From Bradyrhizobium glycinis (GTDB lineage: Bacteria; Pseudomonadota; Alphaproteobacteria; Rhizobiales; Xanthobacteraceae), in assembly GCF_016031655.1 (NCBI RefSeq), contig NZ_JACCHQ010000001.1, positions 372,001-436,000 on the forward strand: a DNA stretch of 64,000 nt, written 5' to 3'. A program made the position numbers and the translations under genes. The notes beneath the pieces are model-generated. The model worked only from the letters and a program-made list of their open reading frames with translations, was not told where the DNA came from and did no database searches. This document shows positions 44,785-53,239 of this stretch, in pieces (within the stretch, counting starts at the first letter, position 1; each line of letters begins with the position of its first letter).

Positions 44785-45859
44785 GGCCGCGCCCTCCGCC
44801 GGAGCGGCTCACCTCGCGCCGTTGATGCTGACGCCAGCGCTGCCACAGGCCGATGACGCCGTCCGAGGACCAGAACACGATGGCGAGGAAGCCGAGCCCG
44901 ATCAGCAGGCGGAAGCGGTTGCCGTCGAGTCCGAGCCGGACCAGGAAGTCGAGCGCGAAGGTACGCAGCAGCACGAAGATCAGCGCGCCGATGAACGGAC
45001 CAATCGGACGGGTGATGCCGCCGACGACGGCGATGATCAGCACGTCGATGCAGGCGCCGACGCTGACCGAGCCCGGCGAGATCTGGCGATAGTTCCAGAC
45101 CTGGAGCACGCCGGCCAGCGCAGCGACGAAAGACGCGAAGGCATAGGCCGCGACACGGTGCGCATTGACGTTGAAGCCGAGCGCCGCCATGCGCCGCGGA
45201 TTGTCGCGCACACCCTGGAGGGCGAGCCCGAACGGGGCGCGCGAGAGATACTCGACGGCAAAGTAACAGAGTGCGGCGACCGCGAGCACGACATAGTAGA
45301 AGGGAATGTCGGCGCGCCAGTTCACGCCCCAGAAGTGCGGCGTGGCCACGTTGTTGATGCCGGTATGGCCGTTGAAGATTGCCCAGTTCTGGTTGGTGAA
45401 ATAGTAGAAGGCAGCTCCAATGGCGAGCGTGATCATGATGGTGTAGATGCCTTCGGTGCGCACCGCGAGCGCGCCGCCGAGCGTGCCGAAGGCGGTCGCC
45501 AGCGCCAGCGCCATCGGCACTGCGAGCCACCACGGCCAGCCCAGGCTGATATTGGCGTTGCCGCTGACGCCGAACACGGCGACCATGTAAGCCGAGAAGC
45601 CCGCAATGGTGAGCTGCATCAGGCTGACCATGCCGCCATAGCCGGCGAGGAACATCAGGCTCAGCGCCATGGTGCCGAGGATCAACGTGGTCGCGAAGAT
45701 CTCGATCAGGAAGAAGCCGCTCGCGATCAGCGGCATGATCAGGAGGATGGCCGCGACGGCCCAGGCCGCGGGGTTGTTGATCTCGGGCCAGGTCCGGGCC
45801 GGGCGCTGCGCCTTGGTGGCGCGGCCGACGGTGAGCTGGGCATCGTGGGCGAGCGACAT
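44777..45859 (-). CDS. ABC transporter permease, LivM type (locus D)
   Basis: A 360-residue HAAT permease with about ten membrane helices. The LivM motif reads MALSLMFLAGYGGMVSLMQLTIAGFSAYMVAV near residues 63-94, and the coupling region CIDVLIIAVVGGITRPIGPFIGALIFV near 279-305. The first about 25 residues are a polar cytoplasmic extension rich in Lys and Arg. It is 1 bp from the LivH gene. Confidence 0.92.
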   Translation of the reverse strand: MSLAHDAQLTVGRATKAQRPARTWPEINNPAAWAVAAILLIMPLIASGFFLIEIFATTLILGTMALSLMFLAGYGGMVSLMQLTIAGFSAYMVAVFGVSGNANISLGWPWWLAVPMALALATAFGTLGGALAVRTEGIYTIMITLAIGAAFYYFTNQNWAIFNGHTGINNVATPHFWGVNWRADIPFYYVVLAVAALCYFAVEYLSRAPFGLALQGVRDNPRRMAALGFNVNAHRVAAYAFASFVAALAGVLQVWNYRQISPGSVSVGACIDVLIIAVVGGITRPIGPFIGALIFVLLRTFALDFLVRLGLDGNRFRLLIGLGFLAIVFWSSDGVIGLWQRWRQHQRREVSRSGGGRGHG

Positions 45860-45860
45860 C

Positions 45861-46871
45861 TCAGCGCCTCGCCAACAGGCCTTGCGGCCGGATCGCCAGC
45901 ACCAGCACCATGATCAGGAAGGTCACGACGATGGCGTAAGTCGGGATGTAGACCGAGCCGAGCTGCTCGGCGAGGCCGATGATCAGCGCGCCGAGCGCGG
46001 CGCCCGGGATCGAACCCATGCCGCCCACGATCACGACGACGAGGGACGCCAGCAGGAAACGGATGTCTTCGCCGGGCGACAATGACTGGAAGGTGCCGCC
46101 GACCACGCCGGCGATGCCCGCAAGCCCCGCGCCGAAGGCGAACACGGCGACGAAGACGAGCTGGATGCGCACGCCGGTCGCGGCGAGAATATCGCGATCG
46201 TCGACGCCAGCGCGGATGATCATGCCGATCCTGGTGCGGTTGAGCGCGAGCCACATGGCGATGCCGATGACGACGGAGGCCACGAAGATCACGAGCCTGA
46301 CCAGCGGATATCTGAGATAGACCGGCTCGCCCGAGGATTTGATCGCCGTCACCAGCGGCAGCTCGATGGGCCCGATCAGCCAGTTTGGGGTCTGGATCTG
46401 GTAGAAGTCCCCGCCGCAGGCCCACAGCATGAGATCGGCAAACACGATCGACAATCCGATCGTCACCATGGTCTGCCTGAGATCCTGGCCCTCCATCCGG
46501 CGGAACACGATCACCTGCAGCAGCACGCCGACGACAGCGGTCAGGACGAATGCCACGATGAAGCCGAGAATCCACGAGCCGGTCGATGTGCTGATGGCGT
46601 AACCGATATAGCCGCCGAACAGATAGAGCGAGCCGTGCGCGAGGTTGACGTTGCGCATCAGGCCGAAGATCAGCGTGAAGCCGCTGGCAACCAGGAAGTA
46701 GAGACCTCCGAGCGTGATGCCATTGAACACCGCGTTGAGGAAAACGCGCTTGCGGCCGATCGCCTCTTCCAGCCCCGGCGGCCACACCGCGAAGATCAGC
46801 CAGAGCGCGACCGCGATCGCGATGATCGCAATCAGCGCCCAGGCCGGATGGCGTTCGACGAAGCGGTTCAT
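45861..46871 (-). CDS. ABC transporter permease, LivH type (locus D)
   Basis: A 336-residue HAAT permease. An extra N-terminal membrane segment (ALIAIIAIAVALWLIFAVWP) precedes the usual LivH core (FNGITLGGLYFLVASGFTLIFGLMRNVNLAHG). The C-terminal half has the coupling sequence FLLASLVVVIVGGMGSIPGAALGALIIG. It is the first of the importer genes after the 539-bp gap downstream of the AraC regulator. Confidence 0.92.
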   Translation of the reverse strand: MNRFVERHPAWALIAIIAIAVALWLIFAVWPPGLEEAIGRKRVFLNAVFNGITLGGLYFLVASGFTLIFGLMRNVNLAHGSLYLFGGYIGYAISTSTGSWILGFIVAFVLTAVVGVLLQVIVFRRMEGQDLRQTMVTIGLSIVFADLMLWACGGDFYQIQTPNWLIGPIELPLVTAIKSSGEPVYLRYPLVRLVIFVASVVIGIAMWLALNRTRIGMIIRAGVDDRDILAATGVRIQLVFVAVFAFGAGLAGIAGVVGGTFQSLSPGEDIRFLLASLVVVIVGGMGSIPGAALGALIIGLAEQLGSVYIPTYAIVVTFLIMVLVLAIRPQGLLARR

Positions 46872-46878
46872 GGCTTCA

Positions 46879-47157
46879 CCTCGCCCCGCTCGCGGCAGGG
46901 CAATCGCATATGGACATCACGGGGATTGTCCGCGGGTTTGCTCCGCCTCTCCCGCTTGCGGGAGAGGCCGACGCGCTCGCAGAGCGCGGCGGGTGAGGGC
47001 TCTCGCCGCGCAGGGAAATCTTCCGCAATCCTCAACAATCCCGACGCGGAAACACCCTCTCCCCAACCCTCCCCCGCAAGCGGGGGAGGGAGCCCAGTGC
47101 CGATGCCGCCGCACCGTGCGCACCATATGCGATTGCCCTGCCGCTTGTGGGGAGAGG
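46879..47157. repeat. 35-bp imperfect inverted repeat bounding a 279-bp segment
   Basis: The arms 46879-46913 and 47123-47157 are inverted copies matching at 31 of 35 positions, with a perfect 22-bp core (46892-46913 against 47123-47144; the core includes CAGGGCAATCGCATATGG). Between them lie two opposed GC hairpin units, about 46945-46999 and 47053-47092, of the same CCCGC-TTG/CAA-GCGGG type seen near 7528. The layout resembles a small non-coding palindromic element or a pair of repeats inserted in opposite directions. There is no transposase. Confidence 0.7.
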
Positions 47158-47270
47158 TCGGCGCGTAGCGCCGGGTGAGAGGGATTCCCCGCGAGTCAAA
47201 TTGCAACCGCGCTTGCGGAGACTCCTCCTCACCCCAACCCTCTCCCTGCAAGTGGGGCGAGGGGGCATGC
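47137..47270. repeat. Further pair of GC-rich hairpin repeat units
   Basis: One unit runs about 47137-47184 (CCGCTTGTGGGGAGAGGTCG then GGGTGAGAGGG). An opposed unit runs about 47228-47263 (CTCACCCCAACCCTCTCCCT, then a GCAAGTGGGG arm). They are variants of the same family as the units at 46945, 47053, 7528 and 7602. They lie within the gap and code for nothing. Confidence 0.65.
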
Positions 47271-47410
47271 AAGCCGTTGCCGGCTGCTGGCGCTGCCATG
47301 GACGAACGTCCTCCCTGGACTAGCGATCCTCTTTCGGGATCGCGTTGCTGGCATCCTAGCCAGGCAGCGAGGGCGACGTTTGATCGTGAGTATCTTTTCG
47401 TGGCCTGCGC

Positions 47411-48238
47411 TCAGGCGCGCAAAACCTTGGCGGCGCGACGATAATCGGTCGGGGCCATCCCGACATTGGCGGCGAAGAAACGCGTGAAACCGCTCTGCGA
47501 GGAGAAGCCGAGATCGAAGCCGATATCGGCGATCGGCGTCTCGCTCGCCACCAGCGCTTCGAGCGCCTGTTCCATGATCAGCGTGTTGAGATAGAGGTTC
47601 GGCGTGACGCCGGTCTGCACGCGGAAGAGCCGGTAGAAATGCGGTCGCGACAGGCCGGATTCACGCGCGATTGTGTCGAGCTCGATTTCAGCGCCGGGGC
47701 TCTCCGACATCATCTTGATGCACTTGCGCACGCGAAAGTCGGTGACGGCAACGCCTGCGCGCGGATCGCGCGCGATCTCGGCTTGCTGCCAGCTTTCGTC
47801 GTAGCAGATGTCGATCAGCCGCCTCAGCTCGGAATCGAGGCTGGAGAGCGATGGTGCGCCGCACACGAGCGCGGCGGTCCGCCTGATGTGCTTGTCGAGG
47901 GCAGGCGTACGCTTGAACTGGGTGCGGCCGAAGCGCAACCGGTCGGAGCCGGAGGCATCCGGTGCAAACCATTCGGCGTTGACGTAGAGCACGAAGAAGA
48001 TGGCGCCGCCGTCGAGATCGGTCGGCAGGAAGTTGTGCGGTTCCCAGGGATTGACGGCGACGACCGACGTCTCGGTGAGATCGTAATGTCCGTCGGATAC
48101 ATCGATGCATGCCGGCATGCCGCCGACATGGAAGATCAGATGACCTTCCCGATGGGCGTGGATATTGAAAGGGCGGTTCAACTGATAAACCGTCGCCCGG
48201 CCGAAGCGGCCGTGGAAGACGGCGAGCGCACGGCTCAT
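47411..48238 (-). CDS. AraC-family transcriptional regulator
   Basis: A 275-residue regulator. The N-terminal cupin-like ligand domain (about 1-150; HAHREGHLIFHVGG and NPWEPHNFLP) is followed by a C-terminal double helix-turn-helix (about 175-275; LDTIARESGLSRPHFYRLFRVQTG and IADIGFDLGFSSQSGFTRFFAANVGMAP). It lies between the binding protein and the permeases, all on the - strand, so it is likely the activator of locus D. The ligand is presumably the imported compound. Confidence 0.9.
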   Translation of the reverse strand: MSRALAVFHGRFGRATVYQLNRPFNIHAHREGHLIFHVGGMPACIDVSDGHYDLTETSVVAVNPWEPHNFLPTDLDGGAIFFVLYVNAEWFAPDASGSDRLRFGRTQFKRTPALDKHIRRTAALVCGAPSLSSLDSELRRLIDICYDESWQQAEIARDPRAGVAVTDFRVRKCIKMMSESPGAEIELDTIARESGLSRPHFYRLFRVQTGVTPNLYLNTLIMEQALEALVASETPIADIGFDLGFSSQSGFTRFFAANVGMAPTDYRRAAKVLRA

Positions 48239-48363
48239 GCCTTCCCCTCCCGAATGTTCTTGTCTTTTCGGCCAGCGTTCAACAACGCCGCGGAGATTGC
48301 AAGAGGAGAGAGCGACCGCGTCAGCGAGTCGCTCCCCCGGTTGCGTCTGCCTGATGTGATGCG

Positions 48364-49614
48364 TCAGTACTTCTTACATTCCGGCACGGTGCGGCTCGGC
48401 AGCCCGATCTTGGAGAACACCGCCGGGTCATAGCCGAGCGTCTGGTTCACGTTCGGGATGACCTTCACGACCTTGCTGAACAGCGCGCCCTTGCCGTCGT
48501 CGACGACTTCAGTGACGAAGTTGGTGCCGATCGCCTGGCGGTTGGAGTCGAGCTTGATCTTGCCGTTCGGTGCGTCGAGCTCGATCTTCGCCAGTGCTTC
48601 CTTGTACTTGGCCTGGTTGTTGGAGAGATCGCCGTTGACCTGACGCAGTGCGAGGATCAGCGCCATGGTTGAATTGTAGTAGTTGGTGGCGAGCAGCGAT
48701 GGGCTCGGGAAGCGCTTGTTGGGCGGGAAGGCGTCTTGATAGGCCTTCACGAACTTCTGCCAGCCCGGATCTTCCCAAGTGTCGGCCTGGCCGCTCGCCG
48801 CGATGGTTCCGATCAGCGCGTTCTTGGCGTTGCCCTTCGACGACAGGATGGTCTGGTCGATCATGATGGAACCGCCCATCAGATGCGCCTTGCCGCCGGC
48901 CTGCTGATACTGGTTGAGGAAGTTGACGGCATCGGCGCCGCCGAGCCCGAGATAGATGGCATCGACGTCGTCGGGCAGGGCGGCGATGACGGAGGCGAAG
49001 TCCTTCGTTCCCAGCGGCACCCATTGCCGGTTGGTGACCTGTCCGCCCATGCCGCAGAACTCGAGTACCAGCCCGAACACCTGGGTGTAGATGAAGGAAT
49101 AGTCCTCGCCGACGGTCGCGATCTTGCGGTACTTCTTCTCCTCATAGGCGTATTTGCCGAGGCCGACCTGCCACTGCGCGCCGTCCATGTTGAAGCGGAA
49201 GAAGTTCGGAGCGGGGTCGACATAGGTCGTTTCCTGCGCACCGGATGCGGCATTGATGAACGTCAGTTCGGGATGGGTCTTGGCGAAATTCTTGACCGCG
49301 ATGCCTTCGTCGCCGGAGAGCGGCGACAGCAGGATCTGCACCTTGTCCTGCTCGATCAGCTTGCGCACGGCGCGCACGGCGGAGTCCGGCGTTGCATCGG
49401 TCGAAGCGACGATGAATTCGAGTTCCTTGTCGCCGATCTTCTTGCCCAGCACGTTGAGCGCGGTCTGATGGCCGCGCATGCCGTCCTCGCCGAGCACCGT
49501 GTAGGTGCCCTCGAGGGTTGCGGTGACGCCCACCTTGATCTTTTCCTGGGCGATCGCCGCGCCCGAAAGAAACAGGCTGCTCAACGCGAGCAGTCCGATG
49601 CTGCATTTCGACAT
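48364..49614 (-). CDS. ABC transporter substrate-binding protein, branched-chain amino-acid type (locus D)
   Basis: A 416-residue periplasmic binding protein. The signal peptide is residues 1-22 (MSKCSIGLLALSSLFLSGAA, cleavage near AIAQ), then KIKVGVTATLEGTYTVLGEDG as in HAAT binding proteins. ATG 49614 follows GGGGAGGAG. An open frame extends further upstream without a ribosome site and is rejected. It is the first gene of the long - strand run. Its partner permeases lie beyond the AraC gene. Confidence 0.92.
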   Translation of the reverse strand: MSKCSIGLLALSSLFLSGAAIAQEKIKVGVTATLEGTYTVLGEDGMRGHQTALNVLGKKIGDKELEFIVASTDATPDSAVRAVRKLIEQDKVQILLSPLSGDEGIAVKNFAKTHPELTFINAASGAQETTYVDPAPNFFRFNMDGAQWQVGLGKYAYEEKKYRKIATVGEDYSFIYTQVFGLVLEFCGMGGQVTNRQWVPLGTKDFASVIAALPDDVDAIYLGLGGADAVNFLNQYQQAGGKAHLMGGSIMIDQTILSSKGNAKNALIGTIAASGQADTWEDPGWQKFVKAYQDAFPPNKRFPSPSLLATNYYNSTMALILALRQVNGDLSNNQAKYKEALAKIELDAPNGKIKLDSNRQAIGTNFVTEVVDDGKGALFSKVVKVIPNVNQTLGYDPAVFSKIGLPSRTVPECKKY

Positions 49615-49812
49615 GTGCTCCTCCCCTGTGTCATCGCTTGTTGCCGCGACGAACCGTGCGATGCCCGTGGCTCTCGAAGCCCGCGGCTTTGGAGGAAAGC
49701 TAGCCGAAGTCGCATGCGCTGCACCCATCGCGGCCTCGCTCGGCTTGACTGGCAGTCTCATTTTTGAATGTTGCGGCGCGAGTAATTTTCGCGGTGCAGC
49801 AGGGCGCCCGCG

Positions 49813-50808
49813 CTAGCCGTAATCTTCGGCGAGAAACTGATTGATCGCGTCGAACGCCTGCGGACGGTTCTTCTCCAGCAGCACCATGTGCGTGCCTTCG
49901 CGGATCTCGACCCATCGCCGGTACGGCGCATGCTTCAGCGAAAGGAATAAGTCCTGCGCCGAGGCGATGGGCACGTCCTGATCCCATTCCGCGTGGACCA
50001 GGAGCACGGGCACGCGAATGTCGCCGGCATCATACAGCGTCTTGCCGGCGGCCCAGTATTCGCGAATGTCCAGGATCGGGCCGTTGACCGCTCGCATGAC
50101 GGCAGGCGCCTGCGCGCTGCCCTGCGGGTCGGTTGCGAGCGAGATGTTGGCCCAGAGCTCGAAGCCGCCTGCCGGGATCAAGCTCGATCGTGCCGCTTCC
50201 GGCGCAGCAGAAAGCCAGCGCGTCCTGAAGTCCAGCACTGGAACCTTGCGATAGCCGCCGAGGCGCCCGCCTGCATCGATCGGGGCCGGACCCTGCAGCA
50301 ACCAGAGCGGCGCGACCAGCGCGAGTTTGACGACCTTGTCGTTGTTGCCCGCGGTGTAAGCGCCGGCCACCGAGCCGCCCCAGGACATGGCAACCAGATT
50401 GAGACGCGCGATCTTGCGTAGCTTCAGGATGTGCGCGACGGCGCTGGCGAGGTCGCGAACGCCGGTCTCGGTGCGCACGAGTGGTTCGGACTGCTCCGGG
50501 GGCGCGTCCATCTCGGGCGGGCGGGTCGATTGGCCATAGCCGCGCACGTCGAGCGCGAAGACGTCGTACCCATGGCCGGCGAGATAATCCATGAACGAGA
50601 CGCCGCCGAGCGGCGGATCGAACAGGCTTTCCGATGAATAGGTCGCGCCGTGCATCATCAGGATGGTTCGCTCGGCGGAGAAGGTCTCGAGCGCCGCGGG
50701 TCGCTTGTTGCGTAAGTGAAGCGAAATCCCGGCCGTGTCGCTCGGAATCATGAGATCCTCGACCACGATCTCGGACCTGTCGGCGCGCGCGCTGGCGTGC
50801 TGGTTCAT
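49813..50808 (-). CDS. Alpha/beta hydrolase (locus E)
   Basis: A 331-residue alpha/beta hydrolase with oxyanion-hole motif MMHGATYSSESLF near residues 52-64, DVRGYGQSTRP near 88-98, nucleophile elbow AMSWGGSVAG near 141-150, an acid in LVHAEWDQDVP, and the His in REGTHMVLLEKN. This layout is that of lipid/ester or C-C bond hydrolases of the MhpC-like type. ATG 50808 has GGAGAA 6 nt upstream. It follows the MBL-fold gene by 13 bp in one operon that diverges from the LysR regulator. Substrate unknown. Confidence 0.87.
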   Translation of the reverse strand: MNQHASARADRSEIVVEDLMIPSDTAGISLHLRNKRPAALETFSAERTILMMHGATYSSESLFDPPLGGVSFMDYLAGHGYDVFALDVRGYGQSTRPPEMDAPPEQSEPLVRTETGVRDLASAVAHILKLRKIARLNLVAMSWGGSVAGAYTAGNNDKVVKLALVAPLWLLQGPAPIDAGGRLGGYRKVPVLDFRTRWLSAAPEAARSSLIPAGGFELWANISLATDPQGSAQAPAVMRAVNGPILDIREYWAAGKTLYDAGDIRVPVLLVHAEWDQDVPIASAQDLFLSLKHAPYRRWVEIREGTHMVLLEKNRPQAFDAINQFLAEDYG

Positions 50809-50821
50809 GATCGTTCTCCGT

Positions 50822-51757
50822 TCAGATGAATTGCCAGGTAAAGCGTCCTCCGGTGCGGCTGACGCGGCCGACCGATGACTGTGCGAAATGGGTGGTGAAG
50901 ATGGTTGCGCCCCGCTCGGCAGCGTCCTCCAGCACGAAGCCGCGCGAGCGCAACGCGGCTTCCGGGAATTCGCAGAAGCAGGAATTGAGCGAAGGCTCAT
51001 AGACCTGGAGCGGGTGGTGCATCACGTCTCCGGCGAAGAGCGCCTCCTCGCCACGCGAGACGAGCCGGATGGAGGCGTGATCGACGCTGTGGCCGGGCGT
51101 CGGAATGAAGGAGATGCCCTCGATAGCCTCGTTTCCGTCCACCGCGATGAGCCTGGCAAGCCCGGCCTCGATCACCGGCCGGACGCTATCGTCATAGACG
51201 CGGTCGGCCGGCTTGCGCAGTGCGGGGCCGAGGGCCGGGGCAGGGCGGGCCGCTCCGCTCGGCTCTGTGCCCGTCGCGAGGCTCTCGCCATAGGCCTGCT
51301 CGATCGCGGAGAAGATGTAGGTCGCATTCGGGAAGGTCGGGACCCAGCGGTCGTCGACGAGGCGGGTGTTCCAGCCGACGTGATCGGCATGCACGTGGGT
51401 GAGCAGCACGTAATCGACCTGCTCCGGCGTCACACCCGCTGCCGCCAGCCGCGCCAGGAACGGCTCGTTGAGCCGGTGCAGCGGCGGAATCTCCGGCCGG
51501 TTCTTGTCATTGCCGGTGGCCGTGTCGATCAGGATCGTGTGGTGCGGCGTCCTGACCAGCCAGCTGTGAATGCTTTGGATGAAGGTCCCGGTCGCAGCAT
51601 CGAACGAGCCCGCCTCCAGGCGGTCGCGATGGCGCTCCAGCGCCTGCGGCTCGCTTCCCGGGTAGAGCGCGTCGAACTTGAATGCGGCAAGCCGCAACTC
51701 GTCGATCCGCGTGATGGATGCTTCGCCGACGTGATAGGTTTTGGCCGATTGAATCAT
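50822..51757 (-). CDS. Metallo-beta-lactamase-fold hydrolase (locus E)
   Basis: A 311-residue MBL-fold hydrolase with H121-V-H123-A-D125-H126 (LLTHVHADHVGWN) as the metal motif, a third His in TPGHSVDHAS and an Asp in FAGDVMHHP. It has no signal peptide. ATG 51757 follows GGAGGAGATCTTG. The wide family includes lactonases and quorum-quenching enzymes. Pairing with an alpha/beta hydrolase under a LysR regulator suggests ester or lactone catabolism. Confidence 0.88.
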   Translation of the reverse strand: MIQSAKTYHVGEASITRIDELRLAAFKFDALYPGSEPQALERHRDRLEAGSFDAATGTFIQSIHSWLVRTPHHTILIDTATGNDKNRPEIPPLHRLNEPFLARLAAAGVTPEQVDYVLLTHVHADHVGWNTRLVDDRWVPTFPNATYIFSAIEQAYGESLATGTEPSGAARPAPALGPALRKPADRVYDDSVRPVIEAGLARLIAVDGNEAIEGISFIPTPGHSVDHASIRLVSRGEEALFAGDVMHHPLQVYEPSLNSCFCEFPEAALRSRGFVLEDAAERGATIFTTHFAQSSVGRVSRTGGRFTWQFI

Positions 51758-51866
51758 CAAGATCTCCTCCACTGGGCGCGGCTGAGGGGTGACAGCCCGC
51801 GCTGCGGTCACCGTGAGGTACGAAGCGCGCCGTGCCTTCGGGAGAGCCGCGGGCTCGATAGGTCCC

Positions 51867-51881
51867 ATCGACATTGTCGAT
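51867..51881. promoter_or_regulatory. Candidate LysR box (perfect palindrome with T-N11-A)
   Basis: ATCGACATTGTCGAT is a perfect 7-1-7 palindrome containing the LysR consensus T-N11-A (T at 51868, A at 51880). It lies in the 228-bp spacer between the divergent MBL/hydrolase operon (start 51757) and the LysR gene (start 51986), 110 and 105 bp from each start. That is the expected location for a LysR recognition site. Confidence 0.65.
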
Positions 51882-51985
51882 ATCGGAAGGCACCCTCGCC
51901 CAGCTTTTCACGCGGCCGTTTTGGCCCTAACCCTCGTATCGGGGCTCACCGGAGTCGCGATGTGCCCTAAACGGAGGTGGCACCG

Positions 51986-52930
51986 ATGCAGGATGCGGAA
52001 CACGGTCGGGGTCGGCCGGCCGACGATAACGATCTCGCCGAGATCGACCTCGGTCTGTTGCTGGCTCTGGAGGCTCTCCTGCGTGAGCGGAACGTGACGC
52101 GCGCGGCCTCCCGGCTCAATATCGGGCAGCCTGCGCTCTCAGCGCGGCTGAACCGGCTGCGGCAGATCTTTTCCGATCCGCTATTCGTGCCCGCGGCGAG
52201 CGGGCGCGGTGTGGTGCCGACGACGCGGGCGGTGGAGCTGCAGACGGAGCTTGCGGATGTGCTTGGCAAGCTCCGTCGCATGGTGGAGGGGCCGGCTGTG
52301 TTCGACCCCGCCCGCAGCCAGCGCACCTTCGTCGTCGCCATCCACGAGAATCCGGCCGTGACACTGGCGCCCGGCCTGGTCGCGCGCTTGACCGCGATGG
52401 CGGAGCGGGCGCGGCTCGCTCTCGTTCACCCCGCGCGCGATGTCGTGGATCAGCTCGAAAGGGGTGAGATCGACATCCTGGTGACGGGAGCCGACCGCGC
52501 GCATGGCGAGCTGATGCAGCGGCCGCTGTTCGAGGACGGCTTCCTGTCTGCACAGCGCAAAGGTCACCCCCGCGGCAACGGCCCGCTCGATCTCGACAGC
52601 TTCTGCGCGCTCGATCATCTGCTGATCTCCGCCGACGGCGGCGGCTTCTCGGGCCTCGTCGACGATGCGCTGGCGGCGCTCGGCCGCTCCCGGCGCGTCG
52701 CCGTCTCGATCCAGACCTATGCGCTGGCGCCGGTCATCCTTGCGCACAGTGACTGCATCTGCACTCTTCCGCGGCGTTTCCTGATCCGCTTCGCCCACGA
52801 GCTCGATCTCACCCTTCCTCCGCTCGATCTGCCGCCCGCTCGCATCGTCGCGCTGTGGCATCCGCGCAATCAGGAGGACAAGGGCCACGCTTGGCTTCGC
52901 GAGTGTCTATATCAGGCGGCTGCTGCTTGA
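51986..52930 (+). CDS. LysR-family transcriptional regulator (locus E)
   Basis: A 314-residue LysR-type protein. The helix-turn-helix lies at about residues 20-75 (LLLALEALLRERNVTRAASRLNIGQPALSARLNRLRQIFSDPLFVP), followed by the effector domain. It belongs to the NodD-like/PcpR branch in which DPLFVP and PTTRAVEL follow the HTH. ATG 51986 with CGGAGG 8 nt upstream is preferred to GTG 51977. Divergent from the hydrolase operon, which it probably activates from the palindrome at 51867. Confidence 0.92.
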   Translation: MQDAEHGRGRPADDNDLAEIDLGLLLALEALLRERNVTRAASRLNIGQPALSARLNRLRQIFSDPLFVPAASGRGVVPTTRAVELQTELADVLGKLRRMVEGPAVFDPARSQRTFVVAIHENPAVTLAPGLVARLTAMAERARLALVHPARDVVDQLERGEIDILVTGADRAHGELMQRPLFEDGFLSAQRKGHPRGNGPLDLDSFCALDHLLISADGGGFSGLVDDALAALGRSRRVAVSIQTYALAPVILAHSDCICTLPRRFLIRFAHELDLTLPPLDLPPARIVALWHPRNQEDKGHAWLRECLYQAAAA

Positions 52931-53239
52931 TCTTGGTTGCCCTCACGTGCGGACGAGCGGCGCTGTCAGGCGTGTCTCGCCTGTAAGTTTCGGGCGTGCC
53001 GAATTATTGAGTCCACGAAGTTTGCATTCGTCGCGCCCGGTATACCGCCTGCCGCCTTCCTAAGCTGCGTGCCGAGATGAAATGCAGAGAGATGGGTCAT
53101 TAGTCGCGCTTATGTCGCGAATTTTTACTTCCAATTTTACTTCGCAAAATCCTGCCAATAGCCTCAAGCGCAACTGATCACATCCGCAGGGATCGCTGAA
53201 GGTCGTTGCGGCCGCTCATCGTAACCAACGAGGGTTGCC
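52931..53239. other. Non-coding leader before the locus F importer operon, with AT-rich direct repeats
   Basis: This 309-bp gap contains no gene. Its distal half is unusually AT-rich. TTTTACTTC occurs twice, 12 bp apart (53123-53131 and 53135-53143), and GTCGCG occurs at 53103 and 53114. Spacing of about one helical turn suggests a regulator or RNA-polymerase contact site about 100 bp before the binding-protein ATG at 53240. The proximal part shows nothing clear. Confidence 0.5.

Larger units (their letters stand above)
46872..47410. other. Non-coding gap between AraC regulator and LivH, repeat-filled
   Basis: This 539-bp stretch contains no convincing gene. It holds at least four copies of a GC-rich hairpin unit in alternating orientation plus a long inverted repeat (separate entries). 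The part nearest the AraC stop (about 47280-47410) shows nothing I recognise. The gap probably contains the promoter for the importer-flotillin-hydroxylase run, but no clear -35/-10 pair stands out. Confidence 0.7.

Noticed and set aside
46872..47410. CRISPR array or IS element in the repeat-rich gap
   Set aside because: The units alternate in orientation, have irregular spacing and length, and there are no cas or transposase genes; they fit short palindromic intergenic repeats.
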